The notes under the pieces are model-generated. The model was not told the DNA's origin. It searched no databases and saw only the letters and a program-made list of their open reading frames with translations. Source: Verrucomicrobiales bacterium (GTDB lineage Bacteria > Verrucomicrobiota > Verrucomicrobiia > Verrucomicrobiales > DEV007). Taken from it: DNA of 64,000 nucleotides. Position 1 is the stretch's first letter; each line of letters begins with the position of its first letter. Position numbers and translations under genes: made by a program. Positions 26,693 through 35,911 of this stretch are shown here, in pieces. The stretch covers positions 1 to 64,000 of the forward strand of contig JAEUHH010000120.1 of the NCBI GenBank assembly GCA_016795505.1, written 5' to 3'.

Positions 26693-29600
26693 ATGAAACG
26701 GATCGGTCATGGATTGATGGCGGCGCTGGGCCTGATGGGCCTCGCGATTTCCTCCGGACAGGCGGCGCCTTGGGTGGTCGAGAATGGTCAGGCCCGTGCC
26801 GAGATCGTGATCGCGGAGAAGCCGGCGCGTTCGACGCGGCTGGCGGCTCAGGAATTGCGGGATCAGGTGGAGAAGATGTCGGGGGCGCGGCTGCCGATCG
26901 TGACGCAGCCGACGAGCGGGGCAGTGAGGCTCTACGTCGGGCGGAGCGCCCACACCGAGGCATTGGGGCTGTCGCTGGAGGGGCTGAAGGACGGGGCCTA
27001 CCGCCTGGTGTCGGGTCCGGACTGGCTGGCTTTTCTGGGGGACGATACGGACTTTGTCCCGATCGAGCCCTGGGCTCGCAGCAACGCGGACATCGTCAGC
27101 GGCAAGCTGCAGGCCGAGTGGGATCGGATCACGGGCGATCTGTGGGGCGCACCCTATCCGGGGATGTACAAGCACCGCCTGAAGCTGCCGGGCACGACGG
27201 GCCTGCCGGATGGGGCGGAGGTCCCGGCGGGACAGATGCTGGAGGTGTGGGGCTTTGACGAGCGAGGGAGCTTCAATGCGGTGTGCGGCTGGCTGGAATC
27301 GCTGGGGATGCGGTGGTACCTGCCCGGCGAGCTGGGCCAGGTGACGCCGATGCTGAAATCGATCCCACTGCCGGCGATCGACGAGACGGTGCGGCCGGAC
27401 TTTCCGCTGCGACGGATCAATTTCCGCTTCGGGGTGGTGGGTGCGGAGACGGCGCGCTGGGCGATGCGGCTGGGCCTGCGGGATCCCTACGGCATTCAGG
27501 TCGCGCACGGGCTGGAGACGATGACGGGGCGGGATGAAATTTTCGCAAAACGGCCGGAGTGGTTCGCCCTCTACGGCGGAAAGCGCCACTACACGCCTGG
27601 CTACAGCAAGAACCAGCTCTGCTACTCGAACGAGGAGCTCTTCCAGCACGCGGTGCGCTATGCGCGGGCGCAATTCGACCAATACGGGCTGGAGACGGTG
27701 TCGATCATGCCGCCGGACGGCTACACCTCGATCTGCCAGTGCGAGAAATGCGCCGGCAAGGATTCGCCGGACCGCGACGACCGGGGCCTGCTGTCGGACT
27801 ATGTGTGGGACTTCGTGAACCGGGTGGCGAAGGAAGTGGGCAAGACACACCCGGACCGCCGCATCCTCAACTGCGCCTACGGCGTCTACACGCTGCCGCC
27901 GCTGAAGATCGACAAGCTGGAGCCCAACGTGCAGGTCTGCATCGTGGGCGGCCGGCGCCCGCTGAGCGACCGGCCGGAGGAACAGGCGGAGATCCGAAAG
28001 CTGCGCGAGGCCTGGGACGCGAAGACCGACCAGCCGCTGCTGATCTTCGAGAATTACCCCTTCACCGACCGGGGCTGGTACCTGCCGTCGTTTTTTCCCA
28101 CCGTGCTGGGCGAGAGCATCAATGCCACGAAGGGTATCTCGGCCGGGGAGGACATCTGGCTGACGGTGGCGCAGGACTTCCACGAGCGGGGTATCGCGAT
28201 CAATCACTTCCTCGTCTATTTCACCGCCAAACTGTGGTGGGGCGGCCCGGAGCGGGAGGCACGGGCGCTCTTCGACGAATACTGCCGGCTGTTCTATGGC
28301 CCGGCCGCGAAGGAAATGGCGGCCTTTTTCGCCCACTGCGAGGCTCACTGGCGGGAGATGGAGAAGTACAAGGAAAAGGCCGACGCGGGACTGGCTCTCT
28401 TTGCCGCGGCGAAGGCAAAGGCCGCGGGCGACGCCACGGTGGCGGCGCGGGTGGCGCTGATCGACACCTATCTGGACGATTTGCGCAGCAAGAGCGAGCA
28501 ATTGGGCAAGAAGCGCGGCCCGGTGCCGCAGATCCGGCTGGTGGGAGACGCGGCGGGCGTGGTGATCGACGGCGACCTGAGCGACGACTATTGGCAGAAG
28601 TGCCCGGTGTCGGCCAAAGGCAGCCTGCGGGAACTGCAAACGGGGCGGGCGCCGGTCTTCGGCACGACATTTCAAATGGGCTGGCAGGCGGGCAGCCTCT
28701 GTCTCGCCATCCGCTGCGCCGAGCGGCCTGGAGACAAGCCGAACGACACGGCGACGAAGGACGACGATGCGGCTGTTTTCTATGGCGACGCCATCGAGAT
28801 CCTCATCGAGACGGCCTCGCACGCGCACTACCAGATCGTGGTGAGTCCGTCGGGCCGGGTGGTCGATCTCGACCGGCAGGCCGGAAAGCGGGATTTCCAG
28901 TGGGATTCCCAGGCCGAGGTGGCCACACGCCTCGCCGACGACCACTGGGTGGCGGAGATCCGCATCCCGGTGACGCAGGATGAGAACGATCCGCTTCATC
29001 AGGTGATCGGGCGCAAGCCGACCCAGAGCCTGCCCTGGTATATCAACGTGTGCCGGCAGCGGGTGCGGGAAAATGGCCAGGAGCACACCGCCTTTTCGCC
29101 GACGGGGACGGCGGGCTTTCACGAGCCGATCAAGTTTGCCCATCTCTTCGACGGGCGATCGCATGCCTTCGAGGCCGATCCGACGGTGACGGACTACGTC
29201 ATCGCCAGCCGGGCGGCCGACGACCTGCTGCGCCAACGGAAGACCGCAGAGGCGCTGGCGGCCTATGAGACGCTGGCGGCCGGAGAGGTGACGGACTACC
29301 AGCGCGCCGACGCCCTGTCGCAGGCGGCCGCAGCGGCGCGGACCCTGGGCGATTTCGCGAAAGCCGAGGCGCTGGCGGACCGCATCCCGATCGAAGCGGT
29401 GGAAAAGGCGACTCGGATGGAGAACCGCCTGGCCGAGCGGCGGGCGCCAGATCTGGTGCGCGACTTTGGCGCTGAGGACATCGGAGCCTGGCCTTTCTGG
29501 AAAGTCGGGGAGGGCTACGCAGCGAGAGGGAGAGCCCACGCCATCTTGAAGGCTGGTCCCGCCGCCGAGGCCGATCTGGTCAAAGCCATCGAATGGACGG

Positions 29601-30007
29601 GCGATCCGCGGAGACGGGCCGCGCACTGGCTGGCTCTGGCCCAGAACCGCGAACACACTCTGAAGGACGATCCGGGTGCCCTCGCCGCCTACGGCGAGGT
29701 GGTGCGGGATGCCGTTCAGATCGGTGGTTCGGATGAATTCAACGCCATTCAGGGCCAGGCGCGGATCCTGAGCCGCCGCGGCGATCACGAGGCCGCGCTC
29801 GCAGCGCTGCGCCGCATCGATATCGACCGGCAGGGCGGCCACTGGCTCGGCTCAATGCTGCTGGCGCTGGGAGATGCGCTCACCGCCGCCGGCCGGACCG
29901 AGGAGGCTGCCGCCGCCTACCAGCGCGTGGTGTCGAGCGACCAAACCGAGGCCGGCCATCGCAAAACCGCCGCAGAGCGTCTAAGAACCGGGAATTCCGG
30001 CCGTTGA
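26693..30007 (+). CDS. Secreted DUF4838 / CBM9-like protein with helical repeats
   Basis: A protein of 1104 residues with a signal peptide (LMAALGLMGLAISSGQAAP). The first part (about 30-150) resembles the alpha-glucuronidase-type N-terminal domain (STRLAAQELRDQVEKMSGAR). The DUF4838 core follows (SICQCEKCAGKDSP, ILNCAYGVY, DFHERGIAINHFLVYF). A CBM9-like sugar-binding domain starts near residue 610 (VVIDGDLSDDYWQKCPVS, and AVFYGDAIEILIET later). The last 250 residues are TPR-like helices. Such proteins are common in polysaccharide-degrading Verrucomicrobia and are presumed to act on uronic acid glycans. Its end overlaps the longest frame of the next gene, but that gene's likely start is 95 bp further on. 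Confidence 0.85.
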   Translation: MKRIGHGLMAALGLMGLAISSGQAAPWVVENGQARAEIVIAEKPARSTRLAAQELRDQVEKMSGARLPIVTQPTSGAVRLYVGRSAHTEALGLSLEGLKDGAYRLVSGPDWLAFLGDDTDFVPIEPWARSNADIVSGKLQAEWDRITGDLWGAPYPGMYKHRLKLPGTTGLPDGAEVPAGQMLEVWGFDERGSFNAVCGWLESLGMRWYLPGELGQVTPMLKSIPLPAIDETVRPDFPLRRINFRFGVVGAETARWAMRLGLRDPYGIQVAHGLETMTGRDEIFAKRPEWFALYGGKRHYTPGYSKNQLCYSNEELFQHAVRYARAQFDQYGLETVSIMPPDGYTSICQCEKCAGKDSPDRDDRGLLSDYVWDFVNRVAKEVGKTHPDRRILNCAYGVYTLPPLKIDKLEPNVQVCIVGGRRPLSDRPEEQAEIRKLREAWDAKTDQPLLIFENYPFTDRGWYLPSFFPTVLGESINATKGISAGEDIWLTVAQDFHERGIAINHFLVYFTAKLWWGGPEREARALFDEYCRLFYGPAAKEMAAFFAHCEAHWREMEKYKEKADAGLALFAAAKAKAAGDATVAARVALIDTYLDDLRSKSEQLGKKRGPVPQIRLVGDAAGVVIDGDLSDDYWQKCPVSAKGSLRELQTGRAPVFGTTFQMGWQAGSLCLAIRCAERPGDKPNDTATKDDDAAVFYGDAIEILIETASHAHYQIVVSPSGRVVDLDRQAGKRDFQWDSQAEVATRLADDHWVAEIRIPVTQDENDPLHQVIGRKPTQSLPWYINVCRQRVRENGQEHTAFSPTGTAGFHEPIKFAHLFDGRSHAFEADPTVTDYVIASRAADDLLRQRKTAEALAAYETLAAGEVTDYQRADALSQAAAAARTLGDFAKAEALADRIPIEAVEKATRMENRLAERRAPDLVRDFGAEDIGAWPFWKVGEGYAARGRAHAILKAGPAAEADLVKAIEWTGDPRRRAAHWLALAQNREHTLKDDPGALAAYGEVVRDAVQIGGSDEFNAIQGQARILSRRGDHEAALAALRRIDIDRQGGHWLGSMLLALGDALTAAGRTEEAAAAYQRVVSSDQTEAGHRKTAAERLRTGNSGR

Positions 30008-30078
30008 AGGGTCATTCCGCCCGCCGGACCTGCCACCTGCCGAAAATTGGTTGTGTTTATCGGGAACGGTCGGAAATT

Positions 30079-30084
30079 TATAAT
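30079..30084 (+). promoter_or_regulatory. Candidate -10 box (TATAAT)
   Basis: A perfect TATAAT in an AT-rich patch, 18 bp before the chosen ATG at 30103. No good -35 box at 16-18 bp is present (TTGTGT lies 22 bp upstream), so the promoter call is tentative. Confidence 0.35.
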
Positions 30085-30102
30085 AATTCCTCATCTGACG
30101 CC

Positions 30103-30984
30103 ATGCCCGAACCGCGGTCTTTCGTCACCCCCCTCTTCACCAGCGCCCTCTCGCTGTCGTTGGTCTTCACCATCGGATGCACGTCCCCGGTCGTGTCGCC
30201 GTCCGCTCTGAGCCTCGCCCAGCAGCGGCTGGCCCGCGAAGTCGGGACGGTCCCGAAAAAAGGCACTCTGGTCGTCGTCGACTACACCAAGCCCTCCTCG
30301 GAGAAGCGGATGACGGTCATCGACCTGAAGACCGGCCGGGCCAGGATGAACAGCCTCGTCGCCCATGGCGTGAACTCCGGCCTCGTCTATGCCCAGAGTT
30401 TTTCCGACGAAGTCGGCTCGGAGAAGTCCTCGCTCGGTCTCTACCGGGTGGGCGAGGAATACATGGGCAAACATGGCCCTTCGCTGCGCCTCGACGGTCT
30501 GGACCGGGGTTTCAATCTCAACGCCCGCAAACGGGGGATCGTGGTGCACTCGGCCAGCTACGTGTCGAAGGAGACGATGCACGAAAATCGCCACGAATAT
30601 GGCCGGATCGGCCGCAGTCAGGGTTGTCTCGCGCTGAATGAGAAGGATCTGGTCAAGCTGGACCGCAAAATGCAGCGCCCGGCCTATGTCTTTGCCTACG
30701 CGCCGACCCTGCTCGCCCAGGGCGCCTACCCGCCCCTCAATCCGGCTCCCCCCCAACCGGTTCTGGCCCAGGCGGACAATCCCGCGCCGACGCGGAAGCC
30801 GACGACTCCCGTGGTGGCCTCCGCTCCGGCGCCAGCTCAGAAAGCACCGGCCCCCGCCCCTGCTGCGGTGGATCTGCCGGCCATTCCCCGCCCGACTCAG
30901 GTCGAGACCGGCCCGGTGGCGTTGGGTGATGCTCCGGCGCAGACCGGATTCTACACGGTGTCTGGCAGGGCTCCGGTGCAATGA
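30103..30984 (+). CDS. Lipoprotein with murein L,D-transpeptidase (YkuD_2-like) domain
   Basis: A 293-residue protein from the ATG at 30103; upstream in-frame codons from 30004 look untranslated. It has a lipoprotein signal (ALSLSLVFTIGC, Cys about 26). The catalytic part shows VVDYTKPSSEKRMTVIDL, GIVVHSASYVSKE and the IGRSQGCLAL motif with the likely catalytic Cys, as in the YkuD_2 family that remodels peptidoglycan cross-links or binds them. The C-terminal 85 residues are rich in proline and alanine and probably form a flexible tail. The stop overlaps the start of the DUF2293 gene (ATGA at 30981-30984). Confidence 0.85.
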   Translation: MPEPRSFVTPLFTSALSLSLVFTIGCTSPVVSPSALSLAQQRLAREVGTVPKKGTLVVVDYTKPSSEKRMTVIDLKTGRARMNSLVAHGVNSGLVYAQSFSDEVGSEKSSLGLYRVGEEYMGKHGPSLRLDGLDRGFNLNARKRGIVVHSASYVSKETMHENRHEYGRIGRSQGCLALNEKDLVKLDRKMQRPAYVFAYAPTLLAQGAYPPLNPAPPQPVLAQADNPAPTRKPTTPVVASAPAPAQKAPAPAPAAVDLPAIPRPTQVETGPVALGDAPAQTGFYTVSGRAPVQ

Positions 30985-31679
30985 CCCGGTCGGCGGAAGC
31001 CACTCCGGAGAAACCCGTCGTTCACATTTCGTTTCGCGACGGTTCCTGCTCGGAGTGCGGGGAACCCTTCCTCAAAGGCCGATTCATCCTGTTCGACGGT
31101 CCGGATCGGCCCGTCTGCCTCCCCTGCGGTGGCTTGGATCACCTGATCTTTCTGCCCAGCGGCGACACCGCCCTCACCCGTCGGGCCACCAAATACTCCG
31201 TCCTCAGCGCGGTGGTGGTGCAGTTCAGCCGCCGGCGCAAACGGAACGAGCGGCAGGGCATCCTGGTGGAATCCGCCGCCCTCGAGAAAGCGGAAGCCGA
31301 GTGTCTCGACGACGCCGATGCCCGCGCCAGAGCCCGGGACCGGGCGTCCGTCAAGCGGGAAGCGATGGATCTGGACTACCTGAAGCGCTTCACGGCCCAA
31401 TTGATGGACCGCTACCCCGGCTGCCCCGCCGACGAAGCCACCGCCATCGCCGAACACGCCTGCGAAAAATACAGCGGACGTGTGGGGCGCTCGGCCTCGG
31501 CAAAGATCCTCGATGATCGCGCCATCGATCTCGCCGTCCGCGCCCACATCCGCCACGTCCACACCGGTTACGACCGCCTGCTGGCCGCAGGCACTCCGCG
31601 GGCCGAAGCCCGGGAGTCCGTACTGGGACAGGTCGATCGGGTGGCCAGAAAGTGGATGAGCGGGAAGGCCGCCTCGTAG
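30981..31679 (+). CDS. DUF2293 domain protein with zinc-binding N-terminus
   Basis: A 232-residue protein. The N-terminal part has CSECGEPF and CLPCGGLDHL (probable zinc site) followed by RRATKYSVLSAVVVQFSRRR. The C-terminal DUF2293 block contains KREAMDLDYLKRFTAQLMDR, AEHACEKYSGRVGRS and DLAVRAHIRHVHTGYDRLL. The family is of unknown function. The start codon overlaps the stop of the transpeptidase-like gene by 4 bp, so the two are likely translated together. Confidence 0.82.
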   Translation: MTRSAEATPEKPVVHISFRDGSCSECGEPFLKGRFILFDGPDRPVCLPCGGLDHLIFLPSGDTALTRRATKYSVLSAVVVQFSRRRKRNERQGILVESAALEKAEAECLDDADARARARDRASVKREAMDLDYLKRFTAQLMDRYPGCPADEATAIAEHACEKYSGRVGRSASAKILDDRAIDLAVRAHIRHVHTGYDRLLAAGTPRAEARESVLGQVDRVARKWMSGKAAS

Positions 31680-31763
31680 TAGCCCGGTCCAGCCCGTGCC
31701 CAATTTGGGAATTCCGCGACACTTCCCAGCAAAAGGGTGACCCGGAACCGTGGATACTTCCGA

Positions 31764-31786
31764 TTTGTTATGGAAATTATAACAAA
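31764..31786. promoter_or_regulatory. Perfect 8-bp inverted repeat upstream of the PIN-like gene
   Basis: TTTGTTAT (31764-31771) faces ATAACAAA (31779-31786) around a 7-bp spacer in an AT-rich patch between the DUF2293 gene and the PIN-like gene. A TATACT hexamer (31794-31799) lies 8 bp beyond it and 21 bp before the chosen start. The layout fits an operator beside a promoter; no good -35 box was found. Confidence 0.45.
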
Positions 31787-31820
31787 GCAGGGGTATACTG
31801 CCCAAAACCATTGCCACCGA

Positions 31821-32417
31821 ATGATCTGGGCCTTTGTCGATTGCGAAAATGTCGGACCCCTTAAAAACATCGATTTCAGTCCGTACGAGCGGGTGATCCT
31901 GTTCCTCGGCCCCAACAACCACACGCTCTCCCTGCCGGCGGGCACCGGCTACCTGATCCAGCCGATCCAAGTGGCGAAGGGCGGCAAGAACAACCTCGAT
32001 TTCCACCTCGCTCTCCACATGGGCATGCACCACGGCACGGTGCCGATGAGTGTCGCCTTCCATCTCATCAGCAATGACAAGGGGATGGATGTGCTGGTGG
32101 AGCATCTCATGTCGCTGGGCAGGCCCTGCCGGAAGGTGCCGGTGGTCCTGTCAGATGTTGCTCCGAAGCCTGTCGTAGCCCAGCCGCCTACGAAACAGAC
32201 GCATCACTCGCCTTCAGACCCTCGCATAACGAAGCTGATCGACGGTCTGAAGTCAGCAAATCGACCCAAAAAGAGGCAAAGTCTTCTGAACTGGATCGGT
32301 AGCTCCATGAACGGACAAAGTCCAAAGCCGGACCCCGAAGTGATATTGAACGAATTGATCAAACGAAAAGCCATTCGGGAAAACGGCGGCAAAATCGAGT
32401 ACTGCCTGAAAACCTGA
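31821..32417 (+). CDS. PIN/NYN-like nuclease domain protein
   Basis: A 198-residue protein from the ATG at 31821, where MIWAFVDCENVG gives the expected first strand with Asp7, Glu9 and Asn10. Other acidic positions of the PIN-like active site are Asp60 (KNNLDFHLALHMG) and Asp86/Asp90 (ISNDKGMD). The C-terminal 90 residues (from about 110) are basic and may bind nucleic acid (RPKKRQSLLNWIGSSMN, PEVILNELIKRKAI). PIN-like proteins usually cut RNA. The frame is open from 31737 but those residues cross the inverted repeat and look untranslated. recG follows closely. Confidence 0.8.
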   Translation: MIWAFVDCENVGPLKNIDFSPYERVILFLGPNNHTLSLPAGTGYLIQPIQVAKGGKNNLDFHLALHMGMHHGTVPMSVAFHLISNDKGMDVLVEHLMSLGRPCRKVPVVLSDVAPKPVVAQPPTKQTHHSPSDPRITKLIDGLKSANRPKKRQSLLNWIGSSMNGQSPKPDPEVILNELIKRKAIRENGGKIEYCLKT

Positions 32418-32489
32418 GCCCCGTTGGCACCACTCGACCGGTCCCCACTTTTCCCCTCCCGACTCCACGCCTTGTGCCACATTCCCGGC

Positions 32490-34580
32490 GTGCCGTCCCC
32501 CGCCGACTCCACTCTCTCGCCCGTCACCCTCCTGGAGGAGTGGATACCCCTGCTCGGCGGTCGGGGCGGGCGCGGCTTGGACAAAAAAACGGCCGAGGGT
32601 CTGGACTCGCTGGGGCTCGTCACGGTCGATGACCTGCTGGAGCATTTCCCGCGGCGCTACGAGGACCGGGTGCGCTTTGACCGCTTTCCCAATCAACCCA
32701 CCGACCGCCCGCTCTGCCTGCGCGGCGAGGTGACCGATGCCCAGCAGCGGTTCATGCCGGGCCGGCGGCGCCTTTTCGAAGCGACTCTGGAAGATCCTTC
32801 CGGCGATGTGTTGAGCGGCCGCATCGTCCTGCGGTGGTTCAACATGCCCTACATCCACAAGCTCATCGCCGTGGGCCAGGAGCTGGTCGTCTTCGGCCAG
32901 CCGCGGGAAAAGGGCCGTCGCCTCGTCATCGATCACCCGGACTACGAGATCATCGAGCGCGAGCACGCGGGGGAGCCGGGCGCCGCCGGCATTCACATGG
33001 ACCGCATCGTGCCGGTCTATCGGTTGACCAACGGAGTCAGCCAGCGCTTTCTGCGCGCACTGCTGTTCCAGACCCTCGAGGCCATCGTCGACGAGGATCT
33101 GCCTGACCGCTTCCCCGAGGCCACGCCTCCCGAGCCGGGGTGGTTCCGGGCGCGGGCCCTCCGGGCGGTGCATTTTCCCCGGACCTTTGAGGATCTCGGC
33201 CACGCCCGCCGTTTCCTCGCGCTGGAGGAGTTTGCCCAACTCCAGTTGGGCCTGCTGCGCCGGCGCGCCCTCTGGGAGTCCGCCGGCGGAGTGCCCCATG
33301 CCGGACCGGGTGCGTTGCTGGAGCGCTTCATCGCCTCCCTGCCCTTTCCCCTCACCGGCGCCCAGGTGCGGGCCATCGCGGAGGTCCGCGCCGATCTGTC
33401 GGCCGCCCGACCGATGAACCGCCTGCTCCAGGGCGACGTGGGGGCCGGGAAAACCCTCGTCGCCACCGCCGCCATGTTGCTCGCCGTGGAAGCCGGCTTC
33501 GACGGCGCCCTCATGGCCCCCACCCAGATCCTCGCCGAGCAGCACTTCCGCAACCTGCGCGGCTGGCTCGAGCCCCTCGGCGTGACCGTGAAACTCCGCA
33601 CCGGTTCGCGCCGCGACGATGGCGAGGCCCTGCCGCTCTTTGCCAGCACGACCCCGCCCGGCACCGATGGCTTCGGCAGCATCACCGTGGGCACCCACGC
33701 GCTCATCCACGGCGACGGCTCCGACTTCGACCGGCCGCTCGGCGTGGTCGTCATCGACGAGCAGCACAAATTCGGCGTCGCCCAGCGCGAGGCCCTCGTC
33801 GCCCAGGGCGACCGGCCCGACCTGCTCATCATGACCGCCACGCCCATCCCGCGGACCCTGACCCTCTCCGTCTATGGCGATCTCGATGTCTCCATCCTCG
33901 ACGAACTGCCCGCCGGACGCGGCAAGATCATCACCGGCATCCGCGATACCGCCAAGACCGAGGCGGCGGCGCAATTCCTCCGCGACCAGCTCGCCGCCGG
34001 GCGGCAGGCCTACATCGTCTACCCACTGATCGAGGAATCCGAAAAGGTGAAATCCGCCGCCGTCACCGCCGAGTTCGAAACCTGGCAGCGCCGGCTCGAC
34101 GGCTACAGCTGCGGACTGCTGCACGGCCGGCTCGGCAGCGAGGAAAAGGACGCCGTCATGGAAGCCTTCCGCCGCGGCGATCTCCAGGTGCTCATCGCCA
34201 CCACCGTCATCGAGGTCGGCGTCGACGTGCCGAATGCCAGCGTCATGTTCATCTACGGCGCCGAGCGGTTCGGGCTTGCCCAGTTGCACCAGTTGCGCGG
34301 TCGCATCGGCCGGGGAGCCCACAAAAGCTACTGCATCCTCATGCTCGATGCCGAAAATGCCGAAGCCGCCTCGCGGCTGCGCATCCTGGAGGAGACCCGC
34401 GACGGCTTCCGCATCGCCGAGGCCGATCTGGCCATCCGCGGGCCCGGCGAAGTCCTCGGCACCGCCCAGAGCGGTCTGCCCGATCTGAAATTCCCCGAAT
34501 TTCTCACCGACCCCGCCCTGCTCCAGCAGGCGCGGGAACTGGCGAAAGCCCACCTCGCAGGGAAGACCGGTCCGGGATAG
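32490..34580 (+). CDS. recG: ATP-dependent DNA helicase RecG
   Basis: RecG remodels stalled forks and Holliday junctions. The roughly 696 residues show the wedge domain (LLEHFPRRYEDRVRF), then helicase motifs: LTGAQVRAIAEVRADL, Walker A LQGDVGAGKTLVA, the DEQH-type box VVIDEQHKFGVAQR, TATPIPRTLTLSVYGDLD, VGVDVPNASVM, and QLHQLRGRIGRGAHKSYC. The longest frame begins at a TTG at 32424; the GTG at 32490 is as good and is used here because the earlier residues look unlike RecG. It starts shortly after the PIN-like gene and ends 6 bp from a convergent glycosyltransferase gene. Confidence 0.95.
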   Translation: MPSPADSTLSPVTLLEEWIPLLGGRGGRGLDKKTAEGLDSLGLVTVDDLLEHFPRRYEDRVRFDRFPNQPTDRPLCLRGEVTDAQQRFMPGRRRLFEATLEDPSGDVLSGRIVLRWFNMPYIHKLIAVGQELVVFGQPREKGRRLVIDHPDYEIIEREHAGEPGAAGIHMDRIVPVYRLTNGVSQRFLRALLFQTLEAIVDEDLPDRFPEATPPEPGWFRARALRAVHFPRTFEDLGHARRFLALEEFAQLQLGLLRRRALWESAGGVPHAGPGALLERFIASLPFPLTGAQVRAIAEVRADLSAARPMNRLLQGDVGAGKTLVATAAMLLAVEAGFDGALMAPTQILAEQHFRNLRGWLEPLGVTVKLRTGSRRDDGEALPLFASTTPPGTDGFGSITVGTHALIHGDGSDFDRPLGVVVIDEQHKFGVAQREALVAQGDRPDLLIMTATPIPRTLTLSVYGDLDVSILDELPAGRGKIITGIRDTAKTEAAAQFLRDQLAAGRQAYIVYPLIEESEKVKSAAVTAEFETWQRRLDGYSCGLLHGRLGSEEKDAVMEAFRRGDLQVLIATTVIEVGVDVPNASVMFIYGAERFGLAQLHQLRGRIGRGAHKSYCILMLDAENAEAASRLRILEETRDGFRIAEADLAIRGPGEVLGTAQSGLPDLKFPEFLTDPALLQQARELAKAHLAGKTGPG

Positions 34581-34586
34581 CCAGCC

Positions 34587-35375
34587 TCACGGCTCCTGCC
34601 GTGCCTGCGCCTCGGCCTCCAGTCGCTGCTGCAGGCGCGGCTTTTCGCCGCTCAGCCTGCGCTCCCAGCGGCGGAAGAATTGCTTCGTGGCGATCACCAT
34701 GCAGAGAATGCCGTATTTCAGCGCCTTCTTGAAGCTGATCGAGCTGCTGTCCTCCTCGTAGCGCGTCGGGCAGGTGATCTCGCACGTGCCGTAGCCCTGG
34801 TCCACCGCCGCGACCAGCAGGTTGTTGTCGAAGATGAAATCGTCGCTCAGCCCGTGGAAATCGATGCTCTCCAGCAGCCGGCGCGAGTAGGCCCGGTAGC
34901 CCGTGTGGTACTCGGTGTGCCGGCGGCCCAGGCAGAAATCCATGTAGTTCGTGATGAACCAATTCGCCAGATACTTCCACACCGGCATCCCGCCCGACAG
35001 CGCGCCGCGGCCCGACGTGCGCGAGGCCAGCACCAGATCGTAGGTGCAATCCAGCAGCAACATGCCCGCCATCGCCGGGATCAGCTTCGGCGAATATTGA
35101 TAGTCCGGGTGCAGCAGGATCACGATGTCCGCCCCCGAGTCCAGCCCATACTGCAGGCACTTCTTCACATTGCCGCCGTAGCCGAGATTCGGGTTGTTCA
35201 CATGCACCTCAATGCCGATCTCCTTCGCGATCTCAACTGTACGGTCTCGCGAGCAGTCGTCGCTCAGGATGATGAAGTCCGCGATTTCACGCGGGATCTC
35301 CGCCACGGTTTTGGCGAGAGTCTTTTCGGCGAAATAGCCGGGCATGACGACGGCGACTTTTTTTCCTTGGAGCAT
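34587..35375 (-). CDS. Family 2 glycosyltransferase
   Basis: A 262-residue GT-A type glycosyltransferase from the ATG at 35375; twelve upstream in-frame codons seem untranslated. The N-terminal nucleotide-sugar part has VAVVMPGYFAEKTLAKTV and FIILSDDCSRDRTVEIAKEI, with LGYGGNVKKCLQYGLDSGAD and the acidic motif HPDYQYSPKLIP. The middle holds SGRGALSGGMPVWKYLANWF and GYRAYSRRLLE. No clear long membrane anchor is present beyond the partly hydrophobic C-terminal third. It resembles dolichyl-phosphate-mannose-synthase-like enzymes; donor and acceptor are unknown. It is convergent with recG. Confidence 0.88.
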   Translation of the reverse strand: MLQGKKVAVVMPGYFAEKTLAKTVAEIPREIADFIILSDDCSRDRTVEIAKEIGIEVHVNNPNLGYGGNVKKCLQYGLDSGADIVILLHPDYQYSPKLIPAMAGMLLLDCTYDLVLASRTSGRGALSGGMPVWKYLANWFITNYMDFCLGRRHTEYHTGYRAYSRRLLESIDFHGLSDDFIFDNNLLVAAVDQGYGTCEITCPTRYEEDSSSISFKKALKYGILCMVIATKQFFRRWERRLSGEKPRLQQRLEAEAQARQEP

Positions 35376-35580
35376 GGCGGGATGAATGGGCAATGAGACG
35401 CCGCCGGCCATTCCTCAACTTCCCGACCGGAGACGGCGGGGACCATGGGGAACGATTCCCCCCTGCGCAAGGCGGAAAAACACCCGTCATCCCCGTCCGA
35501 TTTGACAGCCCCGATCCCCGGCCGACCATGCCAGGCGGCCATATCACTGCTCCCGTCGTCGCGAAAAAGCCCCGCCTCCC

Positions 35581-35901
35581 ATGCGCCATCCCGCCCGCCC
35601 CGGTCTCTCCGGTCTCGTCCGTCGCCTCGCTGTTCCGGCCCTGGCCGTGGCACTGGCCGGCTGCGCCACCGCTCCCGCCACCAGCCCGCAGGCCTGGCAG
35701 CCGAATCGCACCGTCTCCGTCGTCGTGGCTCCCTACTGGCGCGAGTTTCCCCCCGATGCCGCCGGCCTCGGTGTGATCCCCCAGCGCACCCTGGCCCGCG
35801 GCACCCGCGTGCGCCTGCTGCGTCACCACTTCGGCTTCGCCGAGGTCCAGCTCGACACTCTCGAGCGCGGCTGGCTGCCCCGCGGCATGCTGGAGCGCTG
35901 A
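35581..35901 (+). CDS. Small SH3-like lipoprotein
   Basis: A 106-residue protein with a lipoprotein signal ending AVALAGC (Cys about 28). The mature part resembles a bacterial SH3 domain: VVVAPYWREFPP, then LARGTRVRLLRHHFGFAEVQ and the ending RGWLPRGMLER. It probably sits at the cell envelope and may touch peptidoglycan. It stands alone on the plus strand and converges on the alpha/beta hydrolase gene with 10 bp between the stops. Confidence 0.75.
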   Translation: MRHPARPGLSGLVRRLAVPALAVALAGCATAPATSPQAWQPNRTVSVVVAPYWREFPPDAAGLGVIPQRTLARGTRVRLLRHHFGFAEVQLDTLERGWLPRGMLER

Positions 35902-35911
35902 GTCCCGCGCC

